Notes: generated from the letters alone by a model not told the origin. Numbered from the stretch's first letter, positions 17,590 to 26,971 are shown. The stretch is DNA of 64,000 nucleotides from DASXMT01 sp963755985 (GCA_963755985.1 CAVWLO010000002.1:1054001-1118000), one strand, 5' to 3'. Program-made: numbers and translations.

Positions 17590-18846
17590 TCAGCCCAGCC
17601 CGAGCGCGTCGACGTCGAAGGACGACTCGTCGAACGGCCCGACGACCGACAGCGAACGGGGCCCAGTCGCCACGTCGGCGGCCACCGCCCGGACGTCGTC
17701 GATGGTGACCGACTCGAGGCGGGACAGGATCTCGTCGACCTCCAAGATCTCCCCGTGCAGCAACAGGCTGGCACCGATCCGGCTCATTCTGGCCCCGGAG
17801 TCCTCCGAGGCCAGCAGGGTTTCCGCCCGCAGGTTGCCGCGGGCGATGGCCAACTCGCGATCGGTGATCCCGGCGTCGCCCAGCGCGGCCAGTTCACCGA
17901 CGACGATGCCGAGGACCTCGTCGACGTGCTCGGGGGCGGTGCCCACGCCGATGCTGACCGAGCCTGCATCCCGATAGGCGACGCGATCCGACCAGATCGA
18001 ATAGGCCAGCCCCCGGCGCTCACGGATCTCCTGGAACAGCCGGCTGGACAGGCCTCCCCCCAGCACATGGTTCAAGATGGCCAGGGCATAGCGACGCTTG
18101 TCGAAGCGGTCGACCGAGCGAATGCCGAGGACCACATGGGTCTGTTCGGTGGCCCGCCTGGTCACACGCAAGGGCTCGACGGCGGCGCCGGGCGCGGTCC
18201 GCTCGGGCGGCTCACCCCCCAACGAGCCGGTGAAGCGGGCCTGCATGCCCTCGGCCACCACCTCGTGGCGCAGGTCGCCGGCCACCGAAGCCACCATGTT
18301 CCCGGGTCGGTAGTGGCGGCCAAAGAACTCTCGGATCTGGTCGGCCGTCATGGCCCGGACCGACGACTCCGTACCCAGCACCTCGCGCCCGAGGGGATGA
18401 CCGGGGAATAGCGCGGCCGAGCACTCCTCGGCGGCCACGTCGGCCGGCTCATCAGCGTGCATCAGGATCTCGTCCAGGATCACCTGCCGCTCGGCATCCA
18501 GGTCCGTGGGCCGCAGGGCCGGGTGCCACATGATGTCCGACAGGATGTCGAGGCCGAGGTCGAGGTGTTCGGCCAGGAGCCGGATGTAGAACGAGGTGTA
18601 CTCCTTGGTGGTGAAGGCATTGAAGTCCCCGCCCACCTCGTCCACGGCCTCGGCGATGGCCGACGCCGAACGGTCGGGGGTGCCCTTGAACAACAGGTGC
18701 TCCAGGAAGTGGGAGGCACCGGACCGCTCGACGCTCTCGTCTCGCGAGCCGGTGCCCACCCAGAACCCGATGCACACCGACCGGGCATCGGCCATGGCCT
18801 CGGTGGCCAGCACGATGCCCGACGGCAGCGTCTCCGTCCGGATCAT
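17590..18846 (-). CDS. M16 family zinc peptidase (processing-peptidase-like)
   Basis: A 418-aa insulinase/pitrilysin-type metallopeptidase. The inverted zinc motif HxxEH is present as SHFLEHLLFKG, with the downstream glutamate in the ERQVILDEI segment. The C-terminal M16 half shows GGGLSSRLFQEIRERRGLAYS. ATG 18846 gives the canonical beginning MIRTETLPSGIVLATE; the open frame upstream is only the antisense-like tail of pnp. It lies 40 nt after pnp, an arrangement conserved in actinobacteria and many Firmicutes. The natural substrate of this family in Gram-positives is poorly known. Confidence 0.92.
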   Translation of the reverse strand: MIRTETLPSGIVLATEAMADARSVCIGFWVGTGSRDESVERSGASHFLEHLLFKGTPDRSASAIAEAVDEVGGDFNAFTTKEYTSFYIRLLAEHLDLGLDILSDIMWHPALRPTDLDAERQVILDEILMHADEPADVAAEECSAALFPGHPLGREVLGTESSVRAMTADQIREFFGRHYRPGNMVASVAGDLRHEVVAEGMQARFTGSLGGEPPERTAPGAAVEPLRVTRRATEQTHVVLGIRSVDRFDKRRYALAILNHVLGGGLSSRLFQEIRERRGLAYSIWSDRVAYRDAGSVSIGVGTAPEHVDEVLGIVVGELAALGDAGITDRELAIARGNLRAETLLASEDSGARMSRIGASLLLHGEILEVDEILSRLESVTIDDVRAVAADVATGPRSLSVVGPFDESSFDVDALGLG

Positions 18847-18886
18847 CGGTTCGGTATTCCTGCTGTCGGCGACCCGACAGCGTCGG

Positions 18887-21367
18887 TCACCGACGGCGGC
18901 GTCCGCCCCGACGGCGATCGCCCCCACCCGACTGCTCACTCGGAGCGGCGGCGGCCTCGGGACCGAGGTCGCCGAACTCCTCCACCAGCTCGGCCTGGAA
19001 GGCGTCCTCGAACGACGCAGCCGATGAAGGGGCGGGGGTGGCGTTGCCACTGGCCCGGTTGGCGCGGTCGCCACGGTCGCCACGGTCGTCGCGTCGGCCG
19101 CGGTCACCCCGGTCGTCACGGGCCGCGCGGTCGCCTCCCGAGGAGCGCTCCCGGCTGCCGTTCCCGCCCGCGCCATCGGCGATCGGGGGATCGGCCGCCA
19201 GGGACAGCGAGACCTTGCCCTGGGGGTCGATGTCGTCCACCTTCACCTCGACCGTCTGGCCGAGGTCGAGCACGTCCTCAACCCGCTCGACCCGCCTGCC
19301 CTGGCCGATCTTGGAGATGTGCAGCAGTCCGTCCCGGCCGGGAAGGATGTTGACGAAGGCCCCGAACTTGGTGATGTTGACCACCTTGCCGGGATAGACG
19401 GCGCCGACCTCGGCCAGCGGCGGGTCGAGGATGGTGGCGATCCGCCGCCGCGCCTCTTCGACCGCCGTGCCGTCCTTGGCGCCGATGGTGACCGTACCGA
19501 CCATGCCGTCGTCGTCGACGGCGATGTCGGCCCCGGTCTCTTGTTGCAGCGCGTTGATGACTTTGCCCTTGGGCCCGATGACCTCGCCGATCTTGTCCAT
19601 GGGGATCTCAAAGGACACGATCTTCGGCGCGGCATCGGCCACGTGGTCACGGGGACCGGGGATGGCCTCGGCCATCACCCCGAGAATGGCCAGTCGGGCC
19701 TCCTTGGCCTGGTGGAGGGCCTTGGACAGCACCTCGGCCGGGAGGCCGTCGATCTTGGTGTCGAGCTGGAGGGCGGTGACCGAGTCCTCGGTGCCGGCCA
19801 CCTTGAAATCCATGTCCCCGAAGGCGTCCTCGGTCCCCAGGATGTCGGTGAGGGTCACGTAGGTACCCTCGTCGTACACGAGGCCCATGGCGATTCCGGC
19901 CACGGGAGCCTTGATGGGCACACCGGCAGCCATCATCGACAGGGACGACCCGCACACCGAGGCCATCGACGTCGAGCCGTTGGAGGACAGGACGTCGGAC
20001 ACGAGCCGAAGGGTGTACGGGAAGTCCTCCTCATAGGGAACGACGGGCAGGAGCGCCCGCTCGGCCAGCAACCCGTGGCCGATCTCCCGGCGCTTCGGGC
20101 CCCGCATGAAGCCCGTCTCGCCCGTGGAGAAGGGCGGGAAATTGTAGTGGTGCATGTAACGCTTGGTTTCCACCGGCGTGATCGTGTCCAACAGCTGGTT
20201 CATCCGGGGCATACCCAGCGTGGTCACGTTCAGCACCTGGGTCTCACCCCGCTGGAAGAGCGCGGAGCCGTGGGCGGTGGGGAGCAGATCCACCTCCGCC
20301 GACAGCGGGCGGATCTGGGAGGTGTTCCGCCCGTCGATCCGAAGCCCCTCCTCGACGATCCGCTTGCGGACCAGCTTCTTGGTCAGGCCTCGGACCGCAG
20401 CTTTGATCTCGCGCTCCCGATCGGGGAACTCAGTGGCCAAGGTGGCGATGATCGAGGCCGTCGCCTCGTCCAGCGCGGCGTTCCGCTCGGCCTTGGCCGT
20501 GAAGCCGTTGGCCTTTTGGACGAGGTCGGTCCCCACCGCGGCCACCCGCTCCCAGACGTCGTCGCCGTAGTCGGCGAAGGTCGAGAACTCTAAGGCCTCG
20601 ATGGGGCCGCGGGCATCGACGAAAGCCGCCACCAACCGGCGCTGGAGGACGATCGACTCGCGGATCCAGGTCTTGGCCGCCTCGAGGCCCTCGGTCAGCA
20701 CGTCCTCGGTGACCCGGGGCGCACCCTCCTCGTAGTACTGCCAGGAGCGCTCGGTGCCGCCGGCCTCGACCATCATGATGGCGATGTCGGCGTCATCGGC
20801 GCTGCTCAGCGCTCTACCCGCGACGACCAGCTCGAAGGTCGAGTCTTCACCCTCTTGGAAGCTGGGGTGCGGGATCCAGTCTCCCTCGGTCGAATAGGCG
20901 ATGCGGACAGCGCCGATCGGCCCGTCGAAGGGGATCCCGGACAACATGAGCGCAGCCGACGCGCTGTTGATGGCCAGCACGTCGTGCGGGTTCACCTGGT
21001 CGGCCCCGAAGATCGTGCCCACGATGTGGACCTCGTTGCGGAAGCCCTTGGGGAACGATGGCCGCAGCGGGCGGTCGATCAGGCGGTCGGTCAGGATGGC
21101 CTGGTCGGACGACTTGCCCTCGCGCCGGAAGAACGAGCCAGGGATCTTCCCGGCCGCGTAGGTCCGCTCCTCGATGTCGACGGTCAAGGGGAAGAAGTCC
21201 GTCCCCTCCCGAACCGACCGCGACGCCGTGGCCGTGGCCAAGAGGACGGTGTCGCCGATGCGCCCGACAACGGCGCCGTCGGCCAACTGGGCGAGCTTGC
21301 CCGCTTCAAAGGTGAGTGTGCGATCGGTGCCGCTGATGGGTGCCGATACGGTGATGGCGTCGGTCAT
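18887..21367 (-). CDS. pnp: Polyribonucleotide nucleotidyltransferase (PNPase)
   Basis: A phosphorolytic 3'-5' exoribonuclease that can also act as a polymerase. The 826-aa protein contains two RNase PH domains (the second carries LTDILGTEDAFGDMDFKVAG), a KH domain (DKIGEVIGPKGKVINALQ) and an S1 domain (GKVVNITKFGAFVNILPG). After the S1 domain is a long, low-complexity Arg/Asp/Gly tail (DRGDRGRRDDRGDRGDR) ending in RRRGGRRRR, which suggests extra RNA or protein contacts. The start ATG 21367 has an AAGGAG Shine-Dalgarno. rpsO is upstream, separated by two strong hairpins that could set transcript levels. Confidence 0.97.
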   Translation of the reverse strand: MTDAITVSAPISGTDRTLTFEAGKLAQLADGAVVGRIGDTVLLATATASRSVREGTDFFPLTVDIEERTYAAGKIPGSFFRREGKSSDQAILTDRLIDRPLRPSFPKGFRNEVHIVGTIFGADQVNPHDVLAINSASAALMLSGIPFDGPIGAVRIAYSTEGDWIPHPSFQEGEDSTFELVVAGRALSSADDADIAIMMVEAGGTERSWQYYEEGAPRVTEDVLTEGLEAAKTWIRESIVLQRRLVAAFVDARGPIEALEFSTFADYGDDVWERVAAVGTDLVQKANGFTAKAERNAALDEATASIIATLATEFPDREREIKAAVRGLTKKLVRKRIVEEGLRIDGRNTSQIRPLSAEVDLLPTAHGSALFQRGETQVLNVTTLGMPRMNQLLDTITPVETKRYMHHYNFPPFSTGETGFMRGPKRREIGHGLLAERALLPVVPYEEDFPYTLRLVSDVLSSNGSTSMASVCGSSLSMMAAGVPIKAPVAGIAMGLVYDEGTYVTLTDILGTEDAFGDMDFKVAGTEDSVTALQLDTKIDGLPAEVLSKALHQAKEARLAILGVMAEAIPGPRDHVADAAPKIVSFEIPMDKIGEVIGPKGKVINALQQETGADIAVDDDGMVGTVTIGAKDGTAVEEARRRIATILDPPLAEVGAVYPGKVVNITKFGAFVNILPGRDGLLHISKIGQGRRVERVEDVLDLGQTVEVKVDDIDPQGKVSLSLAADPPIADGAGGNGSRERSSGGDRAARDDRGDRGRRDDRGDRGDRANRASGNATPAPSSAASFEDAFQAELVEEFGDLGPEAAAAPSEQSGGGDRRRGGRRRR

Positions 21368-21534
21368 GACGCTCCTTGTTTCTCGGGGGCGCCCCGAGCC
21401 AGTTGCCAGTGGTCGAGCACCCCATCTCCGCTGGGCGGAAGCCGGGTGTTCGGCAACTGGTGACTGACCTCTGAGGGAGCCCTGTTTGGTTTGTGAGTGC
21501 CGGTCGACCGCGTGACGGCTGGCCGGCCTATTGC

Positions 21535-21588
21535 TCCGCCGGCAACCGCCGGCGGAATTGTCATCGCCCGGCCGAAGCCGGGCGATGA
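21535..21588 (-). promoter_or_regulatory. Twin hairpins between rpsO and pnp
   Basis: Two perfect inverted repeats lie between the rpsO stop and the pnp start. The first met by the transcript is a 12-bp stem (TCATCGCCCGGC/GCCGGGCGATGA, 21588-21561) closed by a TTCG loop in the RNA sense, an exceptionally stable C(UUCG)G tetraloop. The second is a 9-bp stem (TCCGCCGGC/GCCGGCGGA, 21556-21535) with a 4-nt loop. Neither is followed by a T run. A processing or attenuation site, or a factor-assisted terminator, fits better than a simple intrinsic terminator. In E. coli, RNase III processing in the rpsO-pnp leader controls pnp; equivalence here is inference. Confidence 0.7.
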
Positions 21589-21601
21589 CGAGAACTGGCT
21601 G

Positions 21602-21859
21602 TTAGCGACGCAGGCCGAGGCGGCTGATGATGGTCCGGTAGCGCTCGACGTCGTTGTCCCTCACGTAGTCCAAGAGACGCCTGCGTCGGCCGATGAGCTT
21701 CAAGAGCCCCCGTCGGGTGTGGTGGTCGCCCTTGTGCACTTTGAGGTGCTCGGTGAGGTGGGAGATGCGCTCGGTGAGGATGGCGATCTGTACCTCGGGT
21801 GAACCGGTGTCCGTCTCGTGGAGACGGTATTCGGAAATTGTGGCCTGCTTGTCGGGCAT
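21602..21859 (-). CDS. rpsO: 30S ribosomal protein S15
   Basis: An 85-aa primary 16S rRNA-binding protein of the small subunit platform. The sequence MPDKQATISEYRLHETDTGS, SHLTEHLKVHKGDHHTRRG and RRRRLLDYVRDND is classic S15. The start ATG 21859 gives normal length; the open frame upstream is non-conserved. The rpsO-pnp order is conserved across many bacteria. Confidence 0.97.
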   Translation of the reverse strand: MPDKQATISEYRLHETDTGSPEVQIAILTERISHLTEHLKVHKGDHHTRRGLLKLIGRRRRLLDYVRDNDVERYRTIISRLGLRR

Positions 21860-22020
21860 ATGCGGGTAATGACCTCTGGGATGTCGTTGCCGGTGGCCGA
21901 ATCTCCAGAAAGGGTGCCACCGACAGGGGCCCTCCGATGGGGCGCACCTCGTAGTGCATGGTAGCAGAAGTGCAGGCCGGACGAGCCCTCCTCCCCGGCC
22001 ATGCCTGAGCCCCAACGACA

Positions 22021-22076
22021 CGGATCCGGCCCACAAGGGCCGGATCCGGTCAGCCTCGCCGGCTCACCTGCCGGCG
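22021..22076 (-). terminator. Hairpin pair downstream of the peroxiredoxin gene
   Basis: A perfect 12-bp stem (CGGATCCGGCCC, 22021-22032, with its complement 22037-22048) closed by a 4-nt loop lies about 50 nt beyond the peroxiredoxin stop. A second stem CGCCGGC/GCCGGCG (22057-22063 and 22070-22076) lies nearer to the gene. There is no T run. These probably separate the peroxiredoxin transcript from rpsO, whose promoter must lie in 21860-22020. Confidence 0.6.
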
Positions 22077-22097
22077 CCGGTCGCGTTGGGTGAGGCC

Positions 22098-22733
22098 CTA
22101 CTTGTTGGGCTGGGGGGTCAACCGCAGGTACGGCTTCAGCGCCTTGAACCCCTTGGGGAACCTCTCTTTGGCCTCCTCATCGGAGACGGCCGGAACGATC
22201 ACCACATCGTCCCCGTCCTTCCAGTCCACCGGGGTGGCCACCTTGTAGTCGGCGGTCAGCTGCAGCGAGTCGAGCACACGAAGGATCTCGTCCACGTTGC
22301 GGCCGGTCGAGGCCGGATAGGTGAGGGTCAGCTTCACCTTCTTGTCCGGTCCGATGATGAACACCGAGCGAACGGTGAGGGTGTCGTTGGCATTGGGATG
22401 GATCATGTCGTAGAGGTCGGCGACCTTGCGGTCCTCGTCACCGATCAGGGGGAAGTTCAGAGCCGAGCCCTGGGTCTCCTCGATGTCCGAGGCCCACTTG
22501 CCGTGCGAGGTGACGTCGTCGACCGACAGGCCGATGAGCTTGGTGTTCCGCTTGTCGAACTCGGGCTTGGCCTTGGAGAAGGCGCCCAACTCGGTGGTGC
22601 AGATGGGCGTGAAGTCCTTCGGGTGGGAGAAGAGGACCCCCCAGCTGTCACCGAGGTACTCGTGGAAGTTGATGGTCCCCTCGGTCGTCTCGGCCGTGAA
22701 ATCAGGGGCGGTGTCACCCAGACGAATTGCCAT
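22098..22733 (-). CDS. 1-Cys peroxiredoxin (Prx6/AhpE-like group)
   Basis: A 211-aa thiol peroxidase reducing hydrogen peroxide or organic peroxides in the cytoplasm. The peroxidatic-cysteine motif is HPKDFTPICTTELG. The conserved arginine lies in LTVRSVFIIGPDKKVKL, and the extended C-terminal domain (DWKDGDDVVIVPAVSDEEAK) is typical of the 1-Cys Prx6 subfamily. It is divergent from the crotonase gene at 22966. A plausible promoter is a TCGACA box and TACGCT separated by 17 nt, around 22795-22825 on the minus strand. Confidence 0.93.
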   Translation of the reverse strand: MAIRLGDTAPDFTAETTEGTINFHEYLGDSWGVLFSHPKDFTPICTTELGAFSKAKPEFDKRNTKLIGLSVDDVTSHGKWASDIEETQGSALNFPLIGDEDRKVADLYDMIHPNANDTLTVRSVFIIGPDKKVKLTLTYPASTGRNVDEILRVLDSLQLTADYKVATPVDWKDGDDVVIVPAVSDEEAKERFPKGFKALKPYLRLTPQPNK

Positions 22734-22965
22734 GTGCTGCTCCTTTTGTGTTGTGAGCGTGTTGTGGGATCTGTGGTTCTCGGACTCCCTCCCAGCGTAG
22801 ACGATTGCCTTCCTATTGTCGACCGAGTGGGTCGAGTTTAGGGGGACACGGGGCCGGCCCGTTCGTCAACCAGTGGATTCGACACCGCCGACCTCGGAGG
22901 TCTGCGAGAATCGCCTCCGTGCACGCCGATACCTCCCGAGCCATCGTTCTCTCCCGAGCCACCGC

Positions 22966-23800
22966 GTGACCGAGGATCCCGGTGATCAACCCCGTGACTC
23001 GGTCCTAGTCACCCACCAGGGCCCGGTCACCGTGGTGGCCATCAACCGGCCCCACCGACGGAACGCGGTCGACGGGCCGACGGCCCGGCTCCTGCTCGAA
23101 GCCTTCGAGGCGTTCGACGGTGACGGGGCGGCCCGGGTCGCTGTTCTCACCGGCACCGGAGGCACGTTCTGTGCCGGCGCCGACCTGAAGGCCTTCTCGG
23201 AAGGCGAGCCCCGACCGGTCAGGGAGGAGGGCTGGGGGCCCATGGGGCCGACCCGGTTGGTGACGTCCAAGCCGGTCCTGGCCGCGGTGGAAGGCTTCGC
23301 CGTGGCCGGTGGCCTCGAGCTGGCCCTCTGGTGCGACCTGCGGGTGATGGCATCGGACGCCGTCTTCGGCGTGTTCTGCCGGCGCTTCGGCATCCCGCTG
23401 GTCGACGGTGGCACGGTGCGGCTCCCCCGCCTGATCGGCCAGAGCCACGCCCTCGACATGGTGCTCACCGGCCGAGAGGTGGGCGCAGCCGAAGCGTTGC
23501 GCATGGGCCTGGCCAACCGCGTGGTGGCGCCTGGACAGTCGCTCGGGGCCGCGGTCAGGTTGGCCGAGGAGCTTGCCGCCCTCCCCCAGGTCTGCCTGCG
23601 CAATGATCGGCTGTCACTCCTCGGCCAGTGGGGTCTGTCCGAGCACAACGCGCTCGAGGGCCGAGACCCGGTTCGGCCTGGACAGCTTGTCGTCGGCCCA
23701 GGCCATCGAGGGTGCGGGCCGGTTCGCATCCGGAGCGGGAAGGGGTGGCGCGACCGTCGACCCCCCACCGGGCGACCCGACCGTGGCCACGGGCCCGTGA
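22966..23800 (+). CDS. Enoyl-CoA hydratase/isomerase (crotonase), frame shifted near its 3' end
   Basis: A crotonase-fold protein expected to act on an acyl-CoA. Reading from GTG 22966 gives VVAINRPHRRNAVDG, the oxyanion-hole segment GTFCAGADLKAF, and VEGFAVAGGLELALWCDL with the usual second Gly-Gly motif. At the GGG of 23658-23660 the frame breaks. One G fewer restores a normal C-terminus (AETRFGLDSLSSAQAIEGAG...) that ends at TGA 23798-23800, overlapping the next gene as GTGA. As given, the frame instead runs into the HAD gene, giving a false fusion. The acidic residue expected in the FGIPLVDGGTVRLPRLIG region resembles mycobacterial EchA-type proteins. The substrate is unknown. Confidence 0.85.
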
Positions 23801-24465
23801 CCGAGGTCGCTGCGTTCGACTTCGACGGGACGTTGACAAACGGGGGCAGTGTGCTCGGCTTTCTCGTTGCCGTCCGTGATCGCCGTGCGGTGGTCAATGC
23901 CGTCCTGGGGCTCAGCCCGCGACTCCTGCACGGGGCGGTGGTCGGGGGGTCCGTGGCCGACAGGAGCAAAGAGGAGCTCTTCGAACGGGTGTTGGCCGGG
24001 GTGGACGTCGAGCTCCTGCGCTCGGTGTCCGCTGATTTTGCTCGCCAGCACCTGGACCGGCACCAGCGGGACGACGTCCGGCGCCGGTTCGACTGGCACC
24101 GCACGCGGGGTGACCGGGTCGTCATCGTCTCGGCCTCGCCGGAGTGTTATGTGGGCCCGGCCGGAGCGCGCCTGGGAGCCGATGCGGTGCTTGCCACCGG
24201 GCTGGAAGTTGGACCGGACGGGGCCCTGACGGGCCGATACGACGGGAAGAACTGCCGCGGTGAGGAGAAGCTGCGCCGCTTGCGGGCCTGGATCGGCGAG
24301 GAAGAGCCGGCCGGCCGCCTGTGGGCCTACGGGAACAGCCGGGGCGATCTCAGGATGCTCTCGGCCGCCGACGTCGGCGTGAACGTCGGGCGTCTCGGAC
24401 GTCTTGGGCAGCTTCGCCAATTCGGCGGATTGGCCGCAGGGCCCGCGCTCAGCCCTCCGGCCTGA
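23797..24465 (+). CDS. HAD-IB family hydrolase (phosphoserine phosphatase-like)
   Basis: A 222-aa haloacid-dehalogenase phosphatase. Motif I is AAFDFDGTLTNGG with the nucleophile and acid/base aspartates. Motif II is VIVSASPECY, a lysine is present in YDGKNCRGEEK, and motif IV is GNSRGDLRML. The subfamily IB helical cap follows motif I. The start GTG 23797 overlaps the crotonase stop. Family members include SerB and small-molecule or phospholipid phosphatases; the exact substrate cannot be read. The Arg/Leu/Gly-rich tail after motif IV is not conserved. Confidence 0.85.
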   Translation: MTEVAAFDFDGTLTNGGSVLGFLVAVRDRRAVVNAVLGLSPRLLHGAVVGGSVADRSKEELFERVLAGVDVELLRSVSADFARQHLDRHQRDDVRRRFDWHRTRGDRVVIVSASPECYVGPAGARLGADAVLATGLEVGPDGALTGRYDGKNCRGEEKLRRLRAWIGEEEPAGRLWAYGNSRGDLRMLSAADVGVNVGRLGRLGQLRQFGGLAAGPALSPPA

Positions 24466-24523
24466 GGGCATCGGGGCCCCCGGGCGGAAATACCAGAGCC
24501 CAGTCGAGACGGTGTGCTGAGAT

Positions 24524-26971
24524 GTGCCGGTGACCACAGAGCTCGCAATCGATTCGCCCGGTGGCGTGGCTCATCCCGGCTCTCAACGGTCGAGGCGGCG
24601 ATGGCGGGCCATCGTCTTCGCCCCCGCCGGGGACGGCGCCACCCGGAGGCGGGCATCCGACGCGGTCAGGCTCGGGCTCGCCCTCGTCATCGTGGTGGTC
24701 GGCAGCATCATCGTCCGAGCCGACTCGTCCCCGGAGCTGCGCCTGGAGCACTTCTTGCACCCTGCTCCCGACGGCATCAAGTGGTTAGTCACCGCTGTCT
24801 GGTACGCCGGGACCCTTGGGGTGATCGTGGGCCTGGTGCTCATGGCCCTCCTGGCCCGCCGGACCACCTTGGCCCGCAATGCCGCCCTGGCCGGCGCGGC
24901 GGCCTGGCTGGGATGCAGTATTGCCGGTTGGGTGTTGGGTGCGAACGGTGGACGGGCCCCCATCGAAAGCCTGGGCGACGTGAACCAGGGCTACCCCGTG
25001 GCCCGGGTGGCCGCCACGGTGGCCGTGGCCACGATCGCAATGCCCTATCTCAACCGGGCCTGGCGCCACCTGGTGGTCGTCCTGGTCGCGTTGGCGTCGA
25101 TCAGCACGGTGGTCAACGGGGCCGGCCTGCCCTTCAACGTCATCGTCAGCCTCGCCCTGGGGTGGGGCATGGCCGCAGGCGTCAACCTGATCTTCGGATC
25201 GCCGTTGGGTCTTCCCTCCCCGTTCGAGGTCGGCGATTCCCTGGCCGATCTCGGGGTGGACATGGCCGACATCGCTGCTGTCCACGACCAGGTGTGGGGG
25301 GTGGCCAGGTACTCGGGACGAGGTGAGAGTGGGTCCGATCTCGACGTCTCGGTGTACGGGCGCGACGCGGCCAGCGCCCAGTGGTTGGCCAAGGTATGGA
25401 GGTTCTTCGTCTATCGCGACTCGGGGCCCACCCTGCAGTTGACCCGGCTCCAACAGGTCGAGCACGAGGCGTACCTCACGTTGCTGACCGGGCATCTGGG
25501 CGTCGGCGCTCCGAGAATCGTCGCCTCGGGAATCGGCGGTCCCGCCCACGACGCACTGCTGGTGACCGAGCCGCCGCCAGGCCGGCCGTTTGGGGAGCTC
25601 GCGGCGAGCGACGTGTCCGACGCCGCGCTCGACGCCGTGCTCTCGACCATGCTCGAGCTCCGCCGGGCCGATGTCTCCCACGGGGGGATCAGTCCCCGGA
25701 CCCTGCACCTGGGCAGCGACGGCTCGATCGGCCTGACCGACTTCCAGAAGGCCTCATCCGGAGCCCCCTCGAGGCGCCTCGACCTCGACCTGGCCGGGGC
25801 CATGGCCACCTGCGCGCTGGTGGTCGGGGCCGAACGGACGGCGGAGGCGGCCCACCGTGTCCTGGACGGTCCCACCATGGAGGCCGTCTTGCTGTGCCTG
25901 CAGCCGGCCGGCCTCGACCCGCTGGTGATCAAGGCTGTCCATCACGACAAGGAGCTGCTGACGGCCCTCCGGGAGCACTGTGCCGCGAAGGCCGGCGTCG
26001 AGCTTCCCGAGCTGACCGAGCTGAAGCGGGTCAGCGTCACCAACCTGGTGCTCATCGTGGGCTCCATCATCGGGATCTGGGCCCTGGTCGGCGTGCTGGC
26101 CGATGTCTCGAACTCGTTCAGCACCCTGGAGGGTGCGGCCTGGGGCTGGGTGGCGGTGGTGTTCGTCTTCAGCCAGCTGCCCAACTTCGCCAAGGCTTGG
26201 GCCCTCAGCGGTGCGGTGCCGGGCGAGATGCCGCTCGGAGCGGTGACCCAGCTGCAGTTCGCCAACAACTTCACCGCCCTGGTGGGCGGGTCCATGGGCA
26301 CCCTGGCCATGACCATCCGGTTCTTCCAAAAACGGGGCTACGACGCCACGGTGGCCATCAGCGCCGGCGTGCTCGACAGCACGGTGAGCTGGGTGGTCAA
26401 GGGCCTGATCTTCTTGATCTCGCTCCCGTTCGCCATCGGCTCGCTGGACTTCGGCAACAAGCAGACCGAGACCGGGAACGGCAATGAGGTGTGGATCATC
26501 CTCGCCATCGTGGTCGGTGTCGGGGTCCTGGCCGGGGCGGTGTGGTTCATCCCCAAGGTCCGCCATCTAGCGATCGACAAGCTCAAGCCCCATGTCGTGT
26601 CGGCCTGGTCCAACCTGAGGACCCTGGCCCACCAGCCCCGCAAGTTGGTGGCCGTGTTCCTGGGCAACGTGGGCGCACAGCTCTTCATCGCCCTGGCTCT
26701 CGGCGCGGCGCTGCATGCCTTCGGCCAACACCTTTCGCTGTCCGTGTTGTTCGTGGTGATCACCCTGGCGTCGATGGTGGGGGCCGTGTCACCCGTCCCC
26801 GGCGGCATGGGCCTGGTCGAGGCCGGCCTCATCGCCGGACTGTCGGCCGCCGGGATCCCTCAGAACGTCGCCGTCGCTGCCGTGTTCACCCAGCGGCTCT
26901 TCACCGCCTACCTGCCCCCCATCTGGGGCTGGTTCATCCTGATTCGGATGCGCCGCAAGGACCTCATCTGA
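24524..26971 (+). CDS. Large membrane protein: LPG-synthase-like TM domain with embedded degenerate kinase domain
   Basis: An 815-aa integral membrane protein. Residues about 45-225 hold several hydrophobic helices. Residues about 240-490 form a soluble domain resembling an aminoglycoside-phosphotransferase/lipopolysaccharide-kinase fold (ESGSDLDVSVYGRD, ALLVTEPPPGRPF, HGGISPRTLHLGSDGSIGL, TDFQKAS). In the catalytic-loop equivalent HGGISPRTL, the Asp and Asn needed for catalysis are missing, so it looks like a pseudokinase. Residues about 510-815 form the UPF0104/YbhN (lysylphosphatidylglycerol synthase TM) domain, with the conserved SPVPGGMGLVEAGLIAGL near the end. The start is GTG 24524 or 24530. 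Related actinobacterial proteins are of unknown function; a role in lipid or polysaccharide handling is a guess. Confidence 0.75.
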   Translation: MPVTTELAIDSPGGVAHPGSQRSRRRWRAIVFAPAGDGATRRRASDAVRLGLALVIVVVGSIIVRADSSPELRLEHFLHPAPDGIKWLVTAVWYAGTLGVIVGLVLMALLARRTTLARNAALAGAAAWLGCSIAGWVLGANGGRAPIESLGDVNQGYPVARVAATVAVATIAMPYLNRAWRHLVVVLVALASISTVVNGAGLPFNVIVSLALGWGMAAGVNLIFGSPLGLPSPFEVGDSLADLGVDMADIAAVHDQVWGVARYSGRGESGSDLDVSVYGRDAASAQWLAKVWRFFVYRDSGPTLQLTRLQQVEHEAYLTLLTGHLGVGAPRIVASGIGGPAHDALLVTEPPPGRPFGELAASDVSDAALDAVLSTMLELRRADVSHGGISPRTLHLGSDGSIGLTDFQKASSGAPSRRLDLDLAGAMATCALVVGAERTAEAAHRVLDGPTMEAVLLCLQPAGLDPLVIKAVHHDKELLTALREHCAAKAGVELPELTELKRVSVTNLVLIVGSIIGIWALVGVLADVSNSFSTLEGAAWGWVAVVFVFSQLPNFAKAWALSGAVPGEMPLGAVTQLQFANNFTALVGGSMGTLAMTIRFFQKRGYDATVAISAGVLDSTVSWVVKGLIFLISLPFAIGSLDFGNKQTETGNGNEVWIILAIVVGVGVLAGAVWFIPKVRHLAIDKLKPHVVSAWSNLRTLAHQPRKLVAVFLGNVGAQLFIALALGAALHAFGQHLSLSVLFVVITLASMVGAVSPVPGGMGLVEAGLIAGLSAAGIPQNVAVAAVFTQRLFTAYLPPIWGWFILIRMRRKDLI

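Noticed and set aside
22816..24465. A crotonase-phosphatase fusion
   Set aside because: The linker is out-of-frame crotonase sequence; a single G explains it and reveals a GTGA overlap.
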